Source of the DNA: Halococcus saccharolyticus DSM 5350
GTDB taxonomy: Archaea; Halobacteriota; Halobacteria; Halobacteriales; Halococcaceae
Direction: 5' to 3'
DNA length: 64,000 bases
NCBI RefSeq assembly: GCF_000336915.1
Contig: NZ_AOMD01000033.1
Span: 120,078 to 184,077 of the forward strand
Part shown: positions 43,600 through 50,993 of the stretch, piece by piece
Layout of the letters: each line of letters starts with the position of its first letter
Numbering within the stretch: position 1 is the stretch's first letter
The notes under the pieces: model-generated
The model's database searches: none
Seen by the model: the letters and a program-made list of their open reading frames with translations, nothing else
What the model was told of the DNA's origin: nothing
Program-made: the position numbers and the translations under genes

Positions 43600-44073
43600 T
43601 TACTCGTCGTCGTCCGCGTCCTCGCCCATGCCGCCCATCTGGCCCTGGAGCTGCTGCATCTGCTGTTGTTGGAGCTGCTGGGCCTGCTGTTCCAGCTCGT
43701 CGCGCTCGCCCTCGACCTCGGTGATCTCCTCGCGGACCTCCTCGATCCGGTCGTCGAGCGCGTCGCGTTTGGTTTCGAGGGTGTCGATCGCGCCCTCCTT
43801 GTCGCGCTCGGCAGCGTAGCCACCGCCGAGGCTCACCACTGCCTCGTCGATATCCTGGATCTCGGCCCGGACGTACGCGTCGCCGCCGAGCGGGACCTGC
43901 ACTGTCGAGCCGCTCTCGAGCGCGTCGAGCGCCTCCGTCGCCTCGTCGATCTCGCGCTGTTCCTCTTGAAACTCTTCGATCTCCTGTTCGAGCGCCTGCT
44001 CGTGGCGTTCGAGGTTCTCGATCTCCTCTGAAAGTTGTTCGAGCTGGCCGCCACCGCCGCCACCGAGGCTCAT
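43600..44073 (-). CDS. pfdA: Prefoldin subunit alpha
   Basis: 157-aa chaperone subunit forming the alpha pair of the archaeal prefoldin hexamer that hands nascent proteins to the thermosome. Two long coiled-coil helices (about 12-50 and 95-140, rich in E/Q/L) flank the beta-hairpin core VQVPLGGDAYVRAEIQD. The C-terminus is Gln/Met-rich. The frame is open far upstream; the ATG at 44073 begins the conserved MSLGGG. A hairpin precedes it. Confidence 0.93.
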   Translation of the reverse strand: MSLGGGGGGQLEQLSEEIENLERHEQALEQEIEEFQEEQREIDEATEALDALESGSTVQVPLGGDAYVRAEIQDIDEAVVSLGGGYAAERDKEGAIDTLETKRDALDDRIEEVREEITEVEGERDELEQQAQQLQQQQMQQLQGQMGGMGEDADDDE

Positions 44074-44098
44074 CGGCTGCCTCCCCGCACGGCAGCCG
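44074..44098 (-). promoter_or_regulatory. Hairpin with SD-like loop directly before pfdA
   Basis: CGGCTGCC and GGCAGCCG form a perfect 8-bp stem with a 9-nt loop. On the mRNA the loop ends in GGGGA and the stem continues GGCAGCCG straight into ATG. The purine-rich ribosome-binding site is therefore half inside the structure, which could modulate initiation. The other ~85 bp up to aIF6 show no gene. Confidence 0.45.
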
Positions 44099-44182
44099 CT
44101 TTCGATCGATACGTTTCGGATGTTACGAACTCGTCCATATCCCGGTTGGGCGGGCGCGCCGGAAGTATGTTGTCTTACCCGC

Positions 44183-44848
44183 TCACTCGATGTACCCGAG
44201 CGCGTCCTCGATCCGCCCGAGTTCGGGGCCAGTCGTCTCGTCACCCGCGACGTACCCATGCGAATTGGCGAGCAGTCCCGATCCTACCACCGGCGCACCG
44301 TAGTTGATGGTCCCGATGTCCGCCGGTACGTCGAGCAGTTCTTCCAGATAGTCGAGCTCCTCGTCGGTGCTCTTCGGATGACAGAGCACGCCCTGATTGG
44401 TGGCGACCGCCGCCGTCCCGACGGTTCGAACGCCAGCGAGCACGCCCCGATCGGCCGGCACGCCGAGATGTTCCTCGACGACGGCGATCGCCTCGTCGGG
44501 GAGATCTGGGTGGAGATACGCGCCGTCATCGTTCGCGAGCACGACGTTGCCGGCGGCGTTGATCCGGCCCGGCAGCTCCGCGACCGATACATCGAGCGCC
44601 TCGTCGAGCCGGTCGCGCTCGACGTCGGTAAGTCGGCTGCTCGTCACCAACCCGTTGGAGTTGCCCGCGACGAGCGCACCTACGGTGCCGGAGCCGGCGA
44701 TCGTCGTTCGTACTGTGGAGACGCCGAGCTCGTCGGTCAGTTCCGCGAGACGGTCGTCGTCGACGTCGGGCCGAACGAGCAAACAGTCGTCGGTGGCTCG
44801 GGCGAAGACGCCGACGTACGCCGAACCGGCGAAGGCCGCGCGGAGCAC
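44183..44848 (-). CDS. Translation initiation factor aIF6
   Basis: 221-aa anti-association factor binding the 50S subunit. Pentein repeats are visible: [19 protein letters not shown] at the start, [35 protein letters not shown] and [16 protein letters not shown]. The start is GTG at 44848 (family begins xLRAxFAGS); the upstream open frame overlaps L31e and is not real. It follows L31e with a 1-bp gap in the conserved archaeal order L39e-L31e-IF6. Confidence 0.93.
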   Translation of the reverse strand: MLRAAFAGSAYVGVFARATDDCLLVRPDVDDDRLAELTDELGVSTVRTTIAGSGTVGALVAGNSNGLVTSSRLTDVERDRLDEALDVSVAELPGRINAAGNVVLANDDGAYLHPDLPDEAIAVVEEHLGVPADRGVLAGVRTVGTAAVATNQGVLCHPKSTDEELDYLEELLDVPADIGTINYGAPVVGSGLLANSHGYVAGDETTGPELGRIEDALGYIE

Positions 44849-44849
44849 G

Positions 44850-45128
44850 CTACTCCGCGTGTTCGGCTTCGACCACGCGCTCGCCTTCCTCCTCGAACCG
44901 CGCCGCCCGCACGCGGAGCTTGCTCGGGGGGTTCGACCGCCCACGCGACCAGACCGCTTCGTTGATCGAAGGGTCGAGCCGCACCGCGTCGTGATCTGTT
45001 TTGAAATGCTGTGCGAGGTGGTCCCGGATGAGCGTCATCGCCCGGTCTGCACCCTCGTGGTTCGCGCCCGCCTTCACGTCTCTGAGGGGGACCGTCACGA
45101 CCCGCTCCTCGAAGTCCTCGGCGCTCAT
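44850..45128 (-). CDS. 50S ribosomal protein L31e
   Basis: 92-aa ribosomal protein L31e. [34 protein letters not shown] and [20 protein letters not shown] match the family; a longer acidic tail than in non-halophiles is usual for haloarchaea. Its ATG overlaps the L39e stop (TGA) by 4 bp. Confidence 0.95.
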   Translation of the reverse strand: MSAEDFEERVVTVPLRDVKAGANHEGADRAMTLIRDHLAQHFKTDHDAVRLDPSINEAVWSRGRSNPPSKLRVRAARFEEEGERVVEAEHAE

Positions 45129-45277
45129 TCGTCCGTGTCGCTCCGCCGCCAGTTACGCCGCTTCGGGTTGCGCATCACGTCGCGGTCGGTCTTCATGATG
45201 ACCCACGCCGGTACCCGCGAGTTCTGGCGTTCGAGCTTCCCCAGCCGCTTCTTCTTGGCTTTCGAGTTCTTACCCAT
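45125..45277 (-). CDS. 50S ribosomal protein L39e
   Basis: 50-aa basic protein [20 protein letters not shown] followed by [20 protein letters not shown] and ending NWRRSDTDE, the full L39e length. It lines the exit tunnel. First gene of the L39e-L31e-aIF6 operon. An in-frame upstream ATG would add 17 non-family residues and is rejected. Confidence 0.96.
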   Translation of the reverse strand: MGKNSKAKKKRLGKLERQNSRVPAWVIMKTDRDVMRNPKRRNWRRSDTDE

Positions 45278-45337
45278 GATGGGTGTGTTCCGCCGGCGTG
45301 GCTTAAATCGTTGTCCTTCTGTCCGCAACGCACTCTC

Positions 45338-46135
45338 TCAGACAAGCGCCAGCGGAGCCATCACGACCACGCCGACGCCGAGCCCGGCGAGGAGTTCTCG
45401 ACGGCCGCCACCGGGCAACCCCGCACCGACCTCGCGCGCCTCGGGAATGAACTCCGAGACGACGAGGTAGATCATCGCGCCCGCCGCGAACCCGAAGCCG
45501 AACGGGACGAACGCGCGCGCGACCCGGACGAACGCGAACGCCACCACCGCGCCGACGGGTTGGGGCAGGCTCGAGAACACCGACCACCAGACCAGGCGTT
45601 GCCGCGGCACGCCCATCTCCCGGAGCGGGATCGAAACCGCTACACCCTCGGGAACGTTATGGATCGAGATCGCGACGGTCATGAAGGCAGCGAGCACCGG
45701 CACCGTGAACCCCAGCAGTTCTATTCCACCGCCGAAATTCAGGTCGGCAAAGGAGACCCCCACGGCGACCCCTTCGGGAAAGCTGTGGACCGTGAGCACG
45801 CCGAGGATCAAGAGGAGTTTTCGATAATCGGCCTCGGCGTACTGCTTCGGATGCACTTCCCAGCCCTCGATGACGTGGTGGCTGACGATCACGAGCGCGA
45901 CGCCGGCGAGGAGTCCGGGAACGATCCCCCAGACTGTGCCCTCGGCGAGCCCCTCGAACACTAGGCCGAACACCGACGCTGCCACCATGATCCCCGAGGC
46001 CAGCCCCCAGAGAACGACGCTCGTCCGATCGCTCACGTCGTCGACGAGGAAGAAGGGCAGCGCCCCGAGGCCGGTCGCGAGCGCGGTGAGCAACCCCGCA
46101 ACGAACACCAACGCGAGGTTCGCCAGCGCGACCAT
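45338..46135 (-). CDS. ZIP family metal transporter
   Basis: 265-aa ZIP transporter with eight predicted helices. The TM4 signature VHSFPEGVAVGVSF and TM5 SIHNVPEGVAVSIPL carry the H/E metal ligands; the variable loop before TM4 has HVIEGWEVHPKQYAEADY. It imports Zn2+/Fe2+/Mn2+ into the cytosol. A TATA-like TTTTGATAAG lies about 30 bp upstream. Together with the CDF gene it gives this window an import/export pair, although far apart. Confidence 0.9.
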   Translation of the reverse strand: MVALANLALVFVAGLLTALATGLGALPFFLVDDVSDRTSVVLWGLASGIMVAASVFGLVFEGLAEGTVWGIVPGLLAGVALVIVSHHVIEGWEVHPKQYAEADYRKLLLILGVLTVHSFPEGVAVGVSFADLNFGGGIELLGFTVPVLAAFMTVAISIHNVPEGVAVSIPLREMGVPRQRLVWWSVFSSLPQPVGAVVAFAFVRVARAFVPFGFGFAAGAMIYLVVSEFIPEAREVGAGLPGGGRRELLAGLGVGVVVMAPLALV

Positions 46136-46215
46136 ACTGTCGAACGACGATCCAGCGACTTAGGACTTATCAAAACACGTATATTTTCGGCCTGCCTAAA
46201 CCGATGTGTCGCGGT

Positions 46216-46767
46216 TCAGAGCGCGAAGCGCTCGACGGTCGTGTACTCCGGTCCGTCGTCGGCGAGCACGCTCTCGGTCAGTCGGACCTCCCCGATATCG
46301 AGCGTCCCGACTGTGGGATCGTCCTCACGGAGCGCGCGCTGGACTCGATCCTTGCCGCCGGCGTGATCCATTCGCGCGATCGTCGCGTGCGGCGTGAACT
46401 CGTGATCGGCGGGATCGAACCCCGTCTCGACGGTCCAATCCTCGATCGCCTCGTGGAGTCTGGCAAGCTCGTCGCCACCCTCGCGGACGCCGATCCAGAG
46501 CACGCGGATGTACTCCTCGCTCGGGAACGCACCGAATCCACCGAACGCGGCCTCGAACGGCTCGACACCCGCTTCGTCGACTGCCTCGGCCAGATTCTCC
46601 CGGAGGTCCGATACTCGATCCGCCTCGACCTCGCCGAGGAACTTCAGCGTCACGTGGACGTTGCCGGGGTCAGTGAGTCGCACCCCACTCGCGTCGGCGA
46701 TCGTTTCCTGAACGGCCGCGATCTCTTCGGCGAGCCCGTCGAGGTCGACGCTCACGAACAGTCGCAT
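46216..46767 (-). CDS. thpR: RNA 2',3'-cyclic phosphodiesterase ThpR
   Basis: 183-aa 2H phosphoesterase. The two histidine motifs are HVTLKFLG (H38) and HATIARM (H127). It opens 2',3'-cyclic phosphate termini on RNA, acting in RNA end repair, and is often called LigT. Divergent from the TPR gene across 53 bp. Confidence 0.93.
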   Translation of the reverse strand: MRLFVSVDLDGLAEEIAAVQETIADASGVRLTDPGNVHVTLKFLGEVEADRVSDLRENLAEAVDEAGVEPFEAAFGGFGAFPSEEYIRVLWIGVREGGDELARLHEAIEDWTVETGFDPADHEFTPHATIARMDHAGGKDRVQRALREDDPTVGTLDIGEVRLTESVLADDGPEYTTVERFAL

Positions 46768-46820
46768 ACCCAGCGTACGCGGTCGTAGCCCTTAATCGCG
46801 GTCGTCGTCTATGGACCCCC

Positions 46821-47687
46821 ATGACCGACGACGAGCCCGAACGCTCCCCCGACAGCGAACCGAGCCGCGACGCCGACAGCGAACCGAGCCGCGACGCCGA
46901 CGACCGCGACCCCCGCCCCGCATCCGACGAGCCGGTCCCAGACCCTGCCGACGACGCCGCGGGAGACCACCAGTTCTCCGAGGGACAGGGCTTTTCGGAG
47001 CCCGAGGGATTCGATCTCGACCCGCCCGAACTCTCGGTCGACCCGAGCGAGGTCGACCCCGTCGACTCGCGCGCGGTGGCCGACCTGCTCGACGAGCGCC
47101 AGCTCGGTGCCGGCGACGTGGATAGCGAGGAGCTCGTCGACGTCGGGCTGAACTACCTCCGGATCAATCGGTACGAGCAGGCGACTGAAACGCTGGAACG
47201 CGCGGCCAGATTCGCCGACGACGAACCGATCGAACAGGAGGCGTGGGTCAACAAGGGTGCGGCCCACGCCGAACTCGAAGAGTACGACGAGGCGATCGGG
47301 GCGTACCAGGAAGCCCTCCGGATCGACGACCGGAGCGAACACGCCGCGAGCGCCGAGACCAACCTCGCCTCCGCGCTCTGGGAGGCCGGCCGGACCGAAC
47401 AGGCCTTGGAACACGCCGAACGCGCGGTCGAGATCGACGCGCGCTTCCCGCAAGCGTGGTTCAATCGCGGGTTCTTCCTGCTCGAACGCGGGCTCGCGAG
47501 CGAGGCGCTCGACGCGTTCGACAACGCGATCCGGCTCGGCTTCCGGAACGCCGAGGTCATCGAAGAGAAAGCCCGCGCCCTGGAGGAGGTCGGCAAGGAC
47601 GAGCGTGCGGAGGAACTCGCCGCGGAGGCCCGCGAACTCCGCGAGGAGGCGGAGGAGGAGCTCGTCCGTGATCGTCAACGAGCGTGA
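46821..47687 (+). CDS. Tetratricopeptide-repeat protein
   Basis: 288-aa acidic protein. Residues 1-80 are a disordered Asp/Glu/Ser region containing two exact copies of SEPSRDAD. From about 105 to 260 there are four TPR-like helical pairs (VDVGLNYLRINRYEQATETL, AHAELEEYDEAIGAYQEALR, and further LASALWEAG and AWFNRGFFLLERG). It probably mediates protein-protein contacts. Its 3' end overlaps the DUF424 gene by 20 bp. Confidence 0.87.
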   Translation: MTDDEPERSPDSEPSRDADSEPSRDADDRDPRPASDEPVPDPADDAAGDHQFSEGQGFSEPEGFDLDPPELSVDPSEVDPVDSRAVADLLDERQLGAGDVDSEELVDVGLNYLRINRYEQATETLERAARFADDEPIEQEAWVNKGAAHAELEEYDEAIGAYQEALRIDDRSEHAASAETNLASALWEAGRTEQALEHAERAVEIDARFPQAWFNRGFFLLERGLASEALDAFDNAIRLGFRNAEVIEEKARALEEVGKDERAEELAAEARELREEAEEELVRDRQRA

Positions 47688-47961
47688 GACGCCCGAGGGC
47701 CGTCTGGTCTCGGTCTGCGATCCGGAGGTACTCGGCGAGACCTTCGCAAACGGCGAGATCGACTTCGAAGTGAACGAGGAGTTCTACGACGGCCAGCCCG
47801 CCGACGAGGAGGAGGTAGTGGCGAGTCTCGCGGGTGCGAGGGTGGCGAACATCGTCGGCAACGACGCCGTGGCACTCGCGGTCGAGCACGGGTTCGTCGA
47901 CGAGGAGAGCGTGCTCGACCTCGGCGAGACCCGCCACGCCCAACTGCTGCGCTTGGAGTGA
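47668..47961 (+). CDS. DUF424 family protein
   Basis: 97-aa archaeal DUF424 protein starting with GTG (VIVNERETPEGRLVSVCD) inside the end of the TPR gene. Family core: LGETFANGEIDFEVNEEFY and NIVGNDAVALAVEHGFVDE. The family is conserved in archaea and suspected to bind RNA or associate with translation; sequence alone does not settle this. Start choice follows the family N-terminus. Confidence 0.87.
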   Translation: MIVNERETPEGRLVSVCDPEVLGETFANGEIDFEVNEEFYDGQPADEEEVVASLAGARVANIVGNDAVALAVEHGFVDEESVLDLGETRHAQLLRLE

Positions 47962-47971
47962 ATCGCGTCGA

Positions 47972-48256
47972 CTACTCGTCGACGAGCCCGCCGAACTCCT
48001 CGATCGGGACGCCCTCCATCGAATCCATGTCGAGGCCGTGGCGCTCGGCGGCCAGCGAGACCTCGAACACCGACTCGCGGTCGGGGGCCTCGAACACCAC
48101 GAGGAAATCGTATCGCCCGAGCAGCGCGTAGGTCTCCTGGAGTTCGGCCTCGACCTCCTCCAGCTCGATGTTGATGTCGCCCCAGAGCGAGGCGAGTTCT
48201 TGGAGGTCCTGAAACTCACCGTCGACGACTTCGACGAGCGCAACCCAGGTCTGCAT
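47972..48256 (-). CDS. GYD-like small ferredoxin-fold protein
   Basis: 94-aa protein: MQTWVALVEVVDGEFQDLQE, then LGRYDFLVVFEAPDRESVFE and a short C-terminal helix. The GRYDxxV segment is typical of the GYD domain family, small dimeric alpha+beta barrels of unknown role. The frame extends upstream but ATG at 48256 begins the domain. It converges with DUF424, 10 bp apart. Confidence 0.75.
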   Translation of the reverse strand: MQTWVALVEVVDGEFQDLQELASLWGDINIELEEVEAELQETYALLGRYDFLVVFEAPDRESVFEVSLAAERHGLDMDSMEGVPIEEFGGLVDE

Positions 48257-48408
48257 GGCCGGCGTTCCGCTCGCGGCAACTAAAACCGTTCCGGCCGAGC
48301 ATATCACTAGACGGCTCGTCGGATGGTTTCGGCCGTCCGTGCTGCACAAAAGCCGGGGCTTGCAGATGCCGACGGGGAGCTTTACCCGTTCGCGTCCGGT
48401 GTAGTTCC

Positions 48409-48555
48409 ATGAGCTACTCCACAACTGCTGGTTGGTCGCTGTTCACCTCCGGTATCGTCACGCTGCTGTTGGTCTGGGTCCCCGGCGATTCGCTGTACTG
48501 GGGTATCGCGCTGCTCGTGCTTGGTCTACTGGTGATGTCGCGCCGCGTCGTCTGA
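48409..48555 (+). CDS. 48-aa two-helix membrane protein
   Basis: Small ORF: MSYSTTAGWSLFTSGIVTLL, then a hairpin turn VPGDSLYW and a second hydrophobic helix ending SRRVV. Basic residues at the end suit the positive-inside rule. A TATA-like GCTTTACC lies 22-30 bp before the ATG (leaderless). Function unknown; nothing else occupies the gap before sufS. Confidence 0.65.
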   Translation: MSYSTTAGWSLFTSGIVTLLLVWVPGDSLYWGIALLVLGLLVMSRRVV

Positions 48556-48615
48556 GCGCCACGAACGCGCGACTGACCGAAGGAATGTTCCCCCTCCGGA
48601 CCGTACGCAGCGTCA

Positions 48616-49863
48616 ATGAGCAGTCAGACCGCCGAACCGCTCGATGTCGAACGGATTCGGGGCGAGTTCCCGATCCTCGAACGCGAGGTGGGTGACGGCC
48701 AGCGCCTCGCGTATCTCGACAACGCCGCTACGAGCCAGACGCCCGATCGCGTGATCGACGCGATGAGCGATTACTACCGGGGCACCAACGCGAACGTCCA
48801 CCGGGGCATCCACCACCTGAGCCAGGAGGCCTCGATCGCGTATGAAGAAGCCCACGACCGCCTCGCCGAGTTCGTCGGAGCCTCGGGCGGCCGCGAGGAG
48901 ATGATCTTCACGAAGAACACCACCGAGGGACTCAATCTCGTTGCGTACGCGTGGGGCCTGAACGAGCTCGGCGAGGGCGACGAAGTAGTCCTGACCGAGA
49001 TGGAACACCACTCCTCGCTGGTGACGTGGCAGCAGATCGCCAAGCGGACCGGCGCGGACGTGCGCTACATCGGGATCGACGACGCGGGTCGCCTCGACAT
49101 GGACCACGCCCGCGAGGTGATCGGTCCCGACACCGAGATGGTCTCGGTAACCCACGTCTCGAACACCCTTGGCACGATCAACCCGATCGCCGACCTCGCC
49201 GACCTCGCCCACGACCACGACAGCTACATTTTCGCCGACGGTGCCCAGGCTGTGCCGCACCAGTCCGTCGACGTCGAGGCGCTCGACGTGGATTTCTACG
49301 CCTTCTCGGGCCATAAGATGTGCGGCCCGACGGGGATCGGCGGGCTCTACGGCAAGAAAGCGATCCTCGAAGCGATGGAGCCGTTCATGTACGGCGGCGG
49401 GATGGTCCGGAAGGTCGAGTTCGAGAAGACCACGTGGGCCGACCTGCCGTGGAAGTACGAGGCGGGCACGCCGCTGATCGCCGAGGGGATCGCGCTCGCC
49501 GAGGCCGCCGATTATCTCGACGAGATCGGTCTCGATCGGATCGATCGCCACGAGCGCGAGCTCGCCGATTACGCGGTGGAGCGGTTGAACGAGTTCGACG
49601 ACATCGAGATCTACGGCCCGCCGGCCGGCGAGCGTGCGGGCCTCGTTTCGTTCAATCTCGACGGCGTCCACGCCCACGACCTCGCGAGCATCATGAACGA
49701 TCACGGCGTCGCGATCCGGCCCGGCGACCACTGCACCCAGCCGCTTCACGACGTGCTCGGCACGGCGGCCTCCGCCCGTGCCTCGTTCTATCTCTACAAC
49801 ACGAAAAGCGAGGTCGACACCCTTGTCGAGGCCATCGACGACGCCAGGCAGCTGTTCGCGTAG
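48616..49863 (+). CDS. sufS: Cysteine desulfurase, SufS type
   Basis: 415-aa PLP enzyme converting cysteine to alanine and enzyme persulfide for Fe-S assembly. YLDNAATSQTP near the start, PLP lysine K234 in FSGHKMCGPTG, and the persulfide cysteine C373 in GDHCTQP are all present. A SufU-type partner gene lies at 53757. The intervening regulator and exporter genes separate the two, so they are probably not one mRNA. Confidence 0.93.
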   Translation: MSSQTAEPLDVERIRGEFPILEREVGDGQRLAYLDNAATSQTPDRVIDAMSDYYRGTNANVHRGIHHLSQEASIAYEEAHDRLAEFVGASGGREEMIFTKNTTEGLNLVAYAWGLNELGEGDEVVLTEMEHHSSLVTWQQIAKRTGADVRYIGIDDAGRLDMDHAREVIGPDTEMVSVTHVSNTLGTINPIADLADLAHDHDSYIFADGAQAVPHQSVDVEALDVDFYAFSGHKMCGPTGIGGLYGKKAILEAMEPFMYGGGMVRKVEFEKTTWADLPWKYEAGTPLIAEGIALAEAADYLDEIGLDRIDRHERELADYAVERLNEFDDIEIYGPPAGERAGLVSFNLDGVHAHDLASIMNDHGVAIRPGDHCTQPLHDVLGTAASARASFYLYNTKSEVDTLVEAIDDARQLFA

Positions 49864-49995
49864 GCTGCTACGGCTCACTCGATCGATTACCGTCCGCACT
49901 CGATCCGAACGAGTATCGAACGCGGTCTCGGGAACGACCTGTCCGGGGTCGGGAGTCGCGAACGGCCGGGAATCGAATGGCGGGTACAACCGTCC

Positions 49996-50016
49996 CGTTC
50001 CGAGATGTTGGGAACG
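49996..50016. promoter_or_regulatory. Inverted repeat CGTTCC-N9-GGAACG
   Basis: A 6-bp arm pair centred at 50006, just upstream of a TATA-like CCTATACC at 50026-50033 for the wHTH operon. A position directly before the TATA is typical of archaeal activator or autoregulator sites. Confidence 0.4.
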
Positions 50017-50064
50017 ACCGGGACGCCTATACCGGCTCCGGGAAAAACGGTAGCAACGACGGAC

Positions 50065-50112
50065 ATGACTCTCGCTGCTCTCCGAACGGCCGACACGGTC
50101 GACGCTACCTGA
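50065..50112 (+). CDS. Possible 15-aa leader ORF before the wHTH gene
   Basis: MTLAALRTADTVDAT then TGA, ending 1 nt before the regulator's ATG. The upstream TATA at 50026-50033 puts the 5' end within about 10 nt of this ATG, so ribosomes would meet it first. Coding status is unproven. Confidence 0.3.
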   Translation: MTLAALRTADTVDAT

Positions 50113-50113
50113 C

Positions 50114-50566
50114 ATGAGCGATCGACACGTCGGTTCGAGCCGCCTGCCACTCATCCCGTCGCATACCGATCCGACCGACTCGGCCACCGACCTGGCCCGC
50201 TGGTCGACCGACGAGCCGGACGGTCCCGATCTCGAAACGGTGTTGCGATCGCTCGACGACGACAACTGTCGGGCGATCCTTCGACTGCTGGATCGCCCGA
50301 AATCCGCGAGCGAGCTCTGCGAGGCGTGTGATCTCTCCAGCTCGACGGTGTACCGAAAGCTCGAACTGCTCCGCGACGCCGCGCTCGTCCGGGAGTACAC
50401 AGACGTTCGGTCCGACGGGCCGAACGTCACGCGCTACGAGCGCGATTTCACCGATGTCTCGATCACCATCACCGACGACGGGTTCACGGTGTCGGTCGCC
50501 CGGCCGGAGCGAGACGCGGAGGATCGCCTGGCATCGTTCTGGTCGGCGATGAAAGAGGAATCGTGA
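50114..50566 (+). CDS. Winged-helix (ArsR-like) transcription regulator
   Basis: 150-aa regulator. Residues 38-95 form a winged helix: LETVLRSLDDDNCRAILRLL, ASELCEACDLSSSTVYRKLE as recognition helix, then YTDVRSDGPNVTRYER as wing. The C-terminal 40 residues (SITITDDGFTVSVAR) form a small beta domain. The stop shares its A with the next gene's ATG (TGATG). The pair regulator plus DUF7521-like membrane protein suggests membrane-linked signalling; ligand unknown. Confidence 0.85.
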   Translation: MSDRHVGSSRLPLIPSHTDPTDSATDLARWSTDEPDGPDLETVLRSLDDDNCRAILRLLDRPKSASELCEACDLSSSTVYRKLELLRDAALVREYTDVRSDGPNVTRYERDFTDVSITITDDGFTVSVARPERDAEDRLASFWSAMKEES

Positions 50567-50841
50567 TGGAACCGCTCGTCGCTCTGGTCGTCGTCGTCAA
50601 ACTCGTCGCGCTCGTCCTCGGTGGCGTGGTCTCCGTGCTGGCGTACCGGGCCTACAGACGGACACGGATCGCCGGCCTCCAGTACTTCTCGGTGGGACTG
50701 CTCGTCATCACCCTCGGCACGGTTCTGGTCGGTGTCTTCCACCACTTCCTCGGCGTCCCGACTACGATGGGAATGCTCCTCGAAAGCGTGATCGTCTGTG
50801 CCGGGTTCGGTGTCATGATCGTCGGACTGTATGAAGGGTGA
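50566..50841 (+). CDS. DUF7521-like three-helix membrane protein
   Basis: 91-aa hydrophobic protein with three helices (about 4-26, 38-60, 66-88) joined by a basic loop AYRRTRIAG. It is translationally coupled to the upstream wHTH regulator through TGATG; a GTG one codon earlier would overlap instead. Such regulator-membrane protein couples recur in haloarchaea and may act as sensor-regulator units, by inference. Confidence 0.75.
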   Translation: MEPLVALVVVVKLVALVLGGVVSVLAYRAYRRTRIAGLQYFSVGLLVITLGTVLVGVFHHFLGVPTTMGMLLESVIVCAGFGVMIVGLYEG

Positions 50842-50918
50842 CTCAGAAACGAAGTCCAGTTTCCCACGTTCTGGGAACTCCCCATTGGTCTTTATCGGTC
50901 TCCCTCGGAGGGCGTTGC

Positions 50919-50993
50919 ATGACCGACGCTTTGCCCTCCGTTAGCCGCTCCGCATCCGGCGCGACCACAGTCGGTGGTACCGGGAACCGATGA
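50919..50993 (+). CDS. Possible 24-aa leaderless ORF coupled to the RND gene
   Basis: MTDALPSVSRSASGATTVGG and then TGNR, with its TGA overlapping the exporter ATG (ATGA). TCTTTATCGG ends 20 bp before this ATG, close to leaderless spacing. If translated, it would deliver ribosomes to the exporter start. No domain is seen; coding status unproven. Confidence 0.35.
   Translation: MTDALPSVSRSASGATTVGGTGNR

Noticed and set aside
46150-46200. DtxR/SirR-type metal-regulator operator before the ZIP gene
   Set aside because: AACACGTATATTTT and TGCCTAAA are suggestive but no convincing dyad of the known consensus could be completed.
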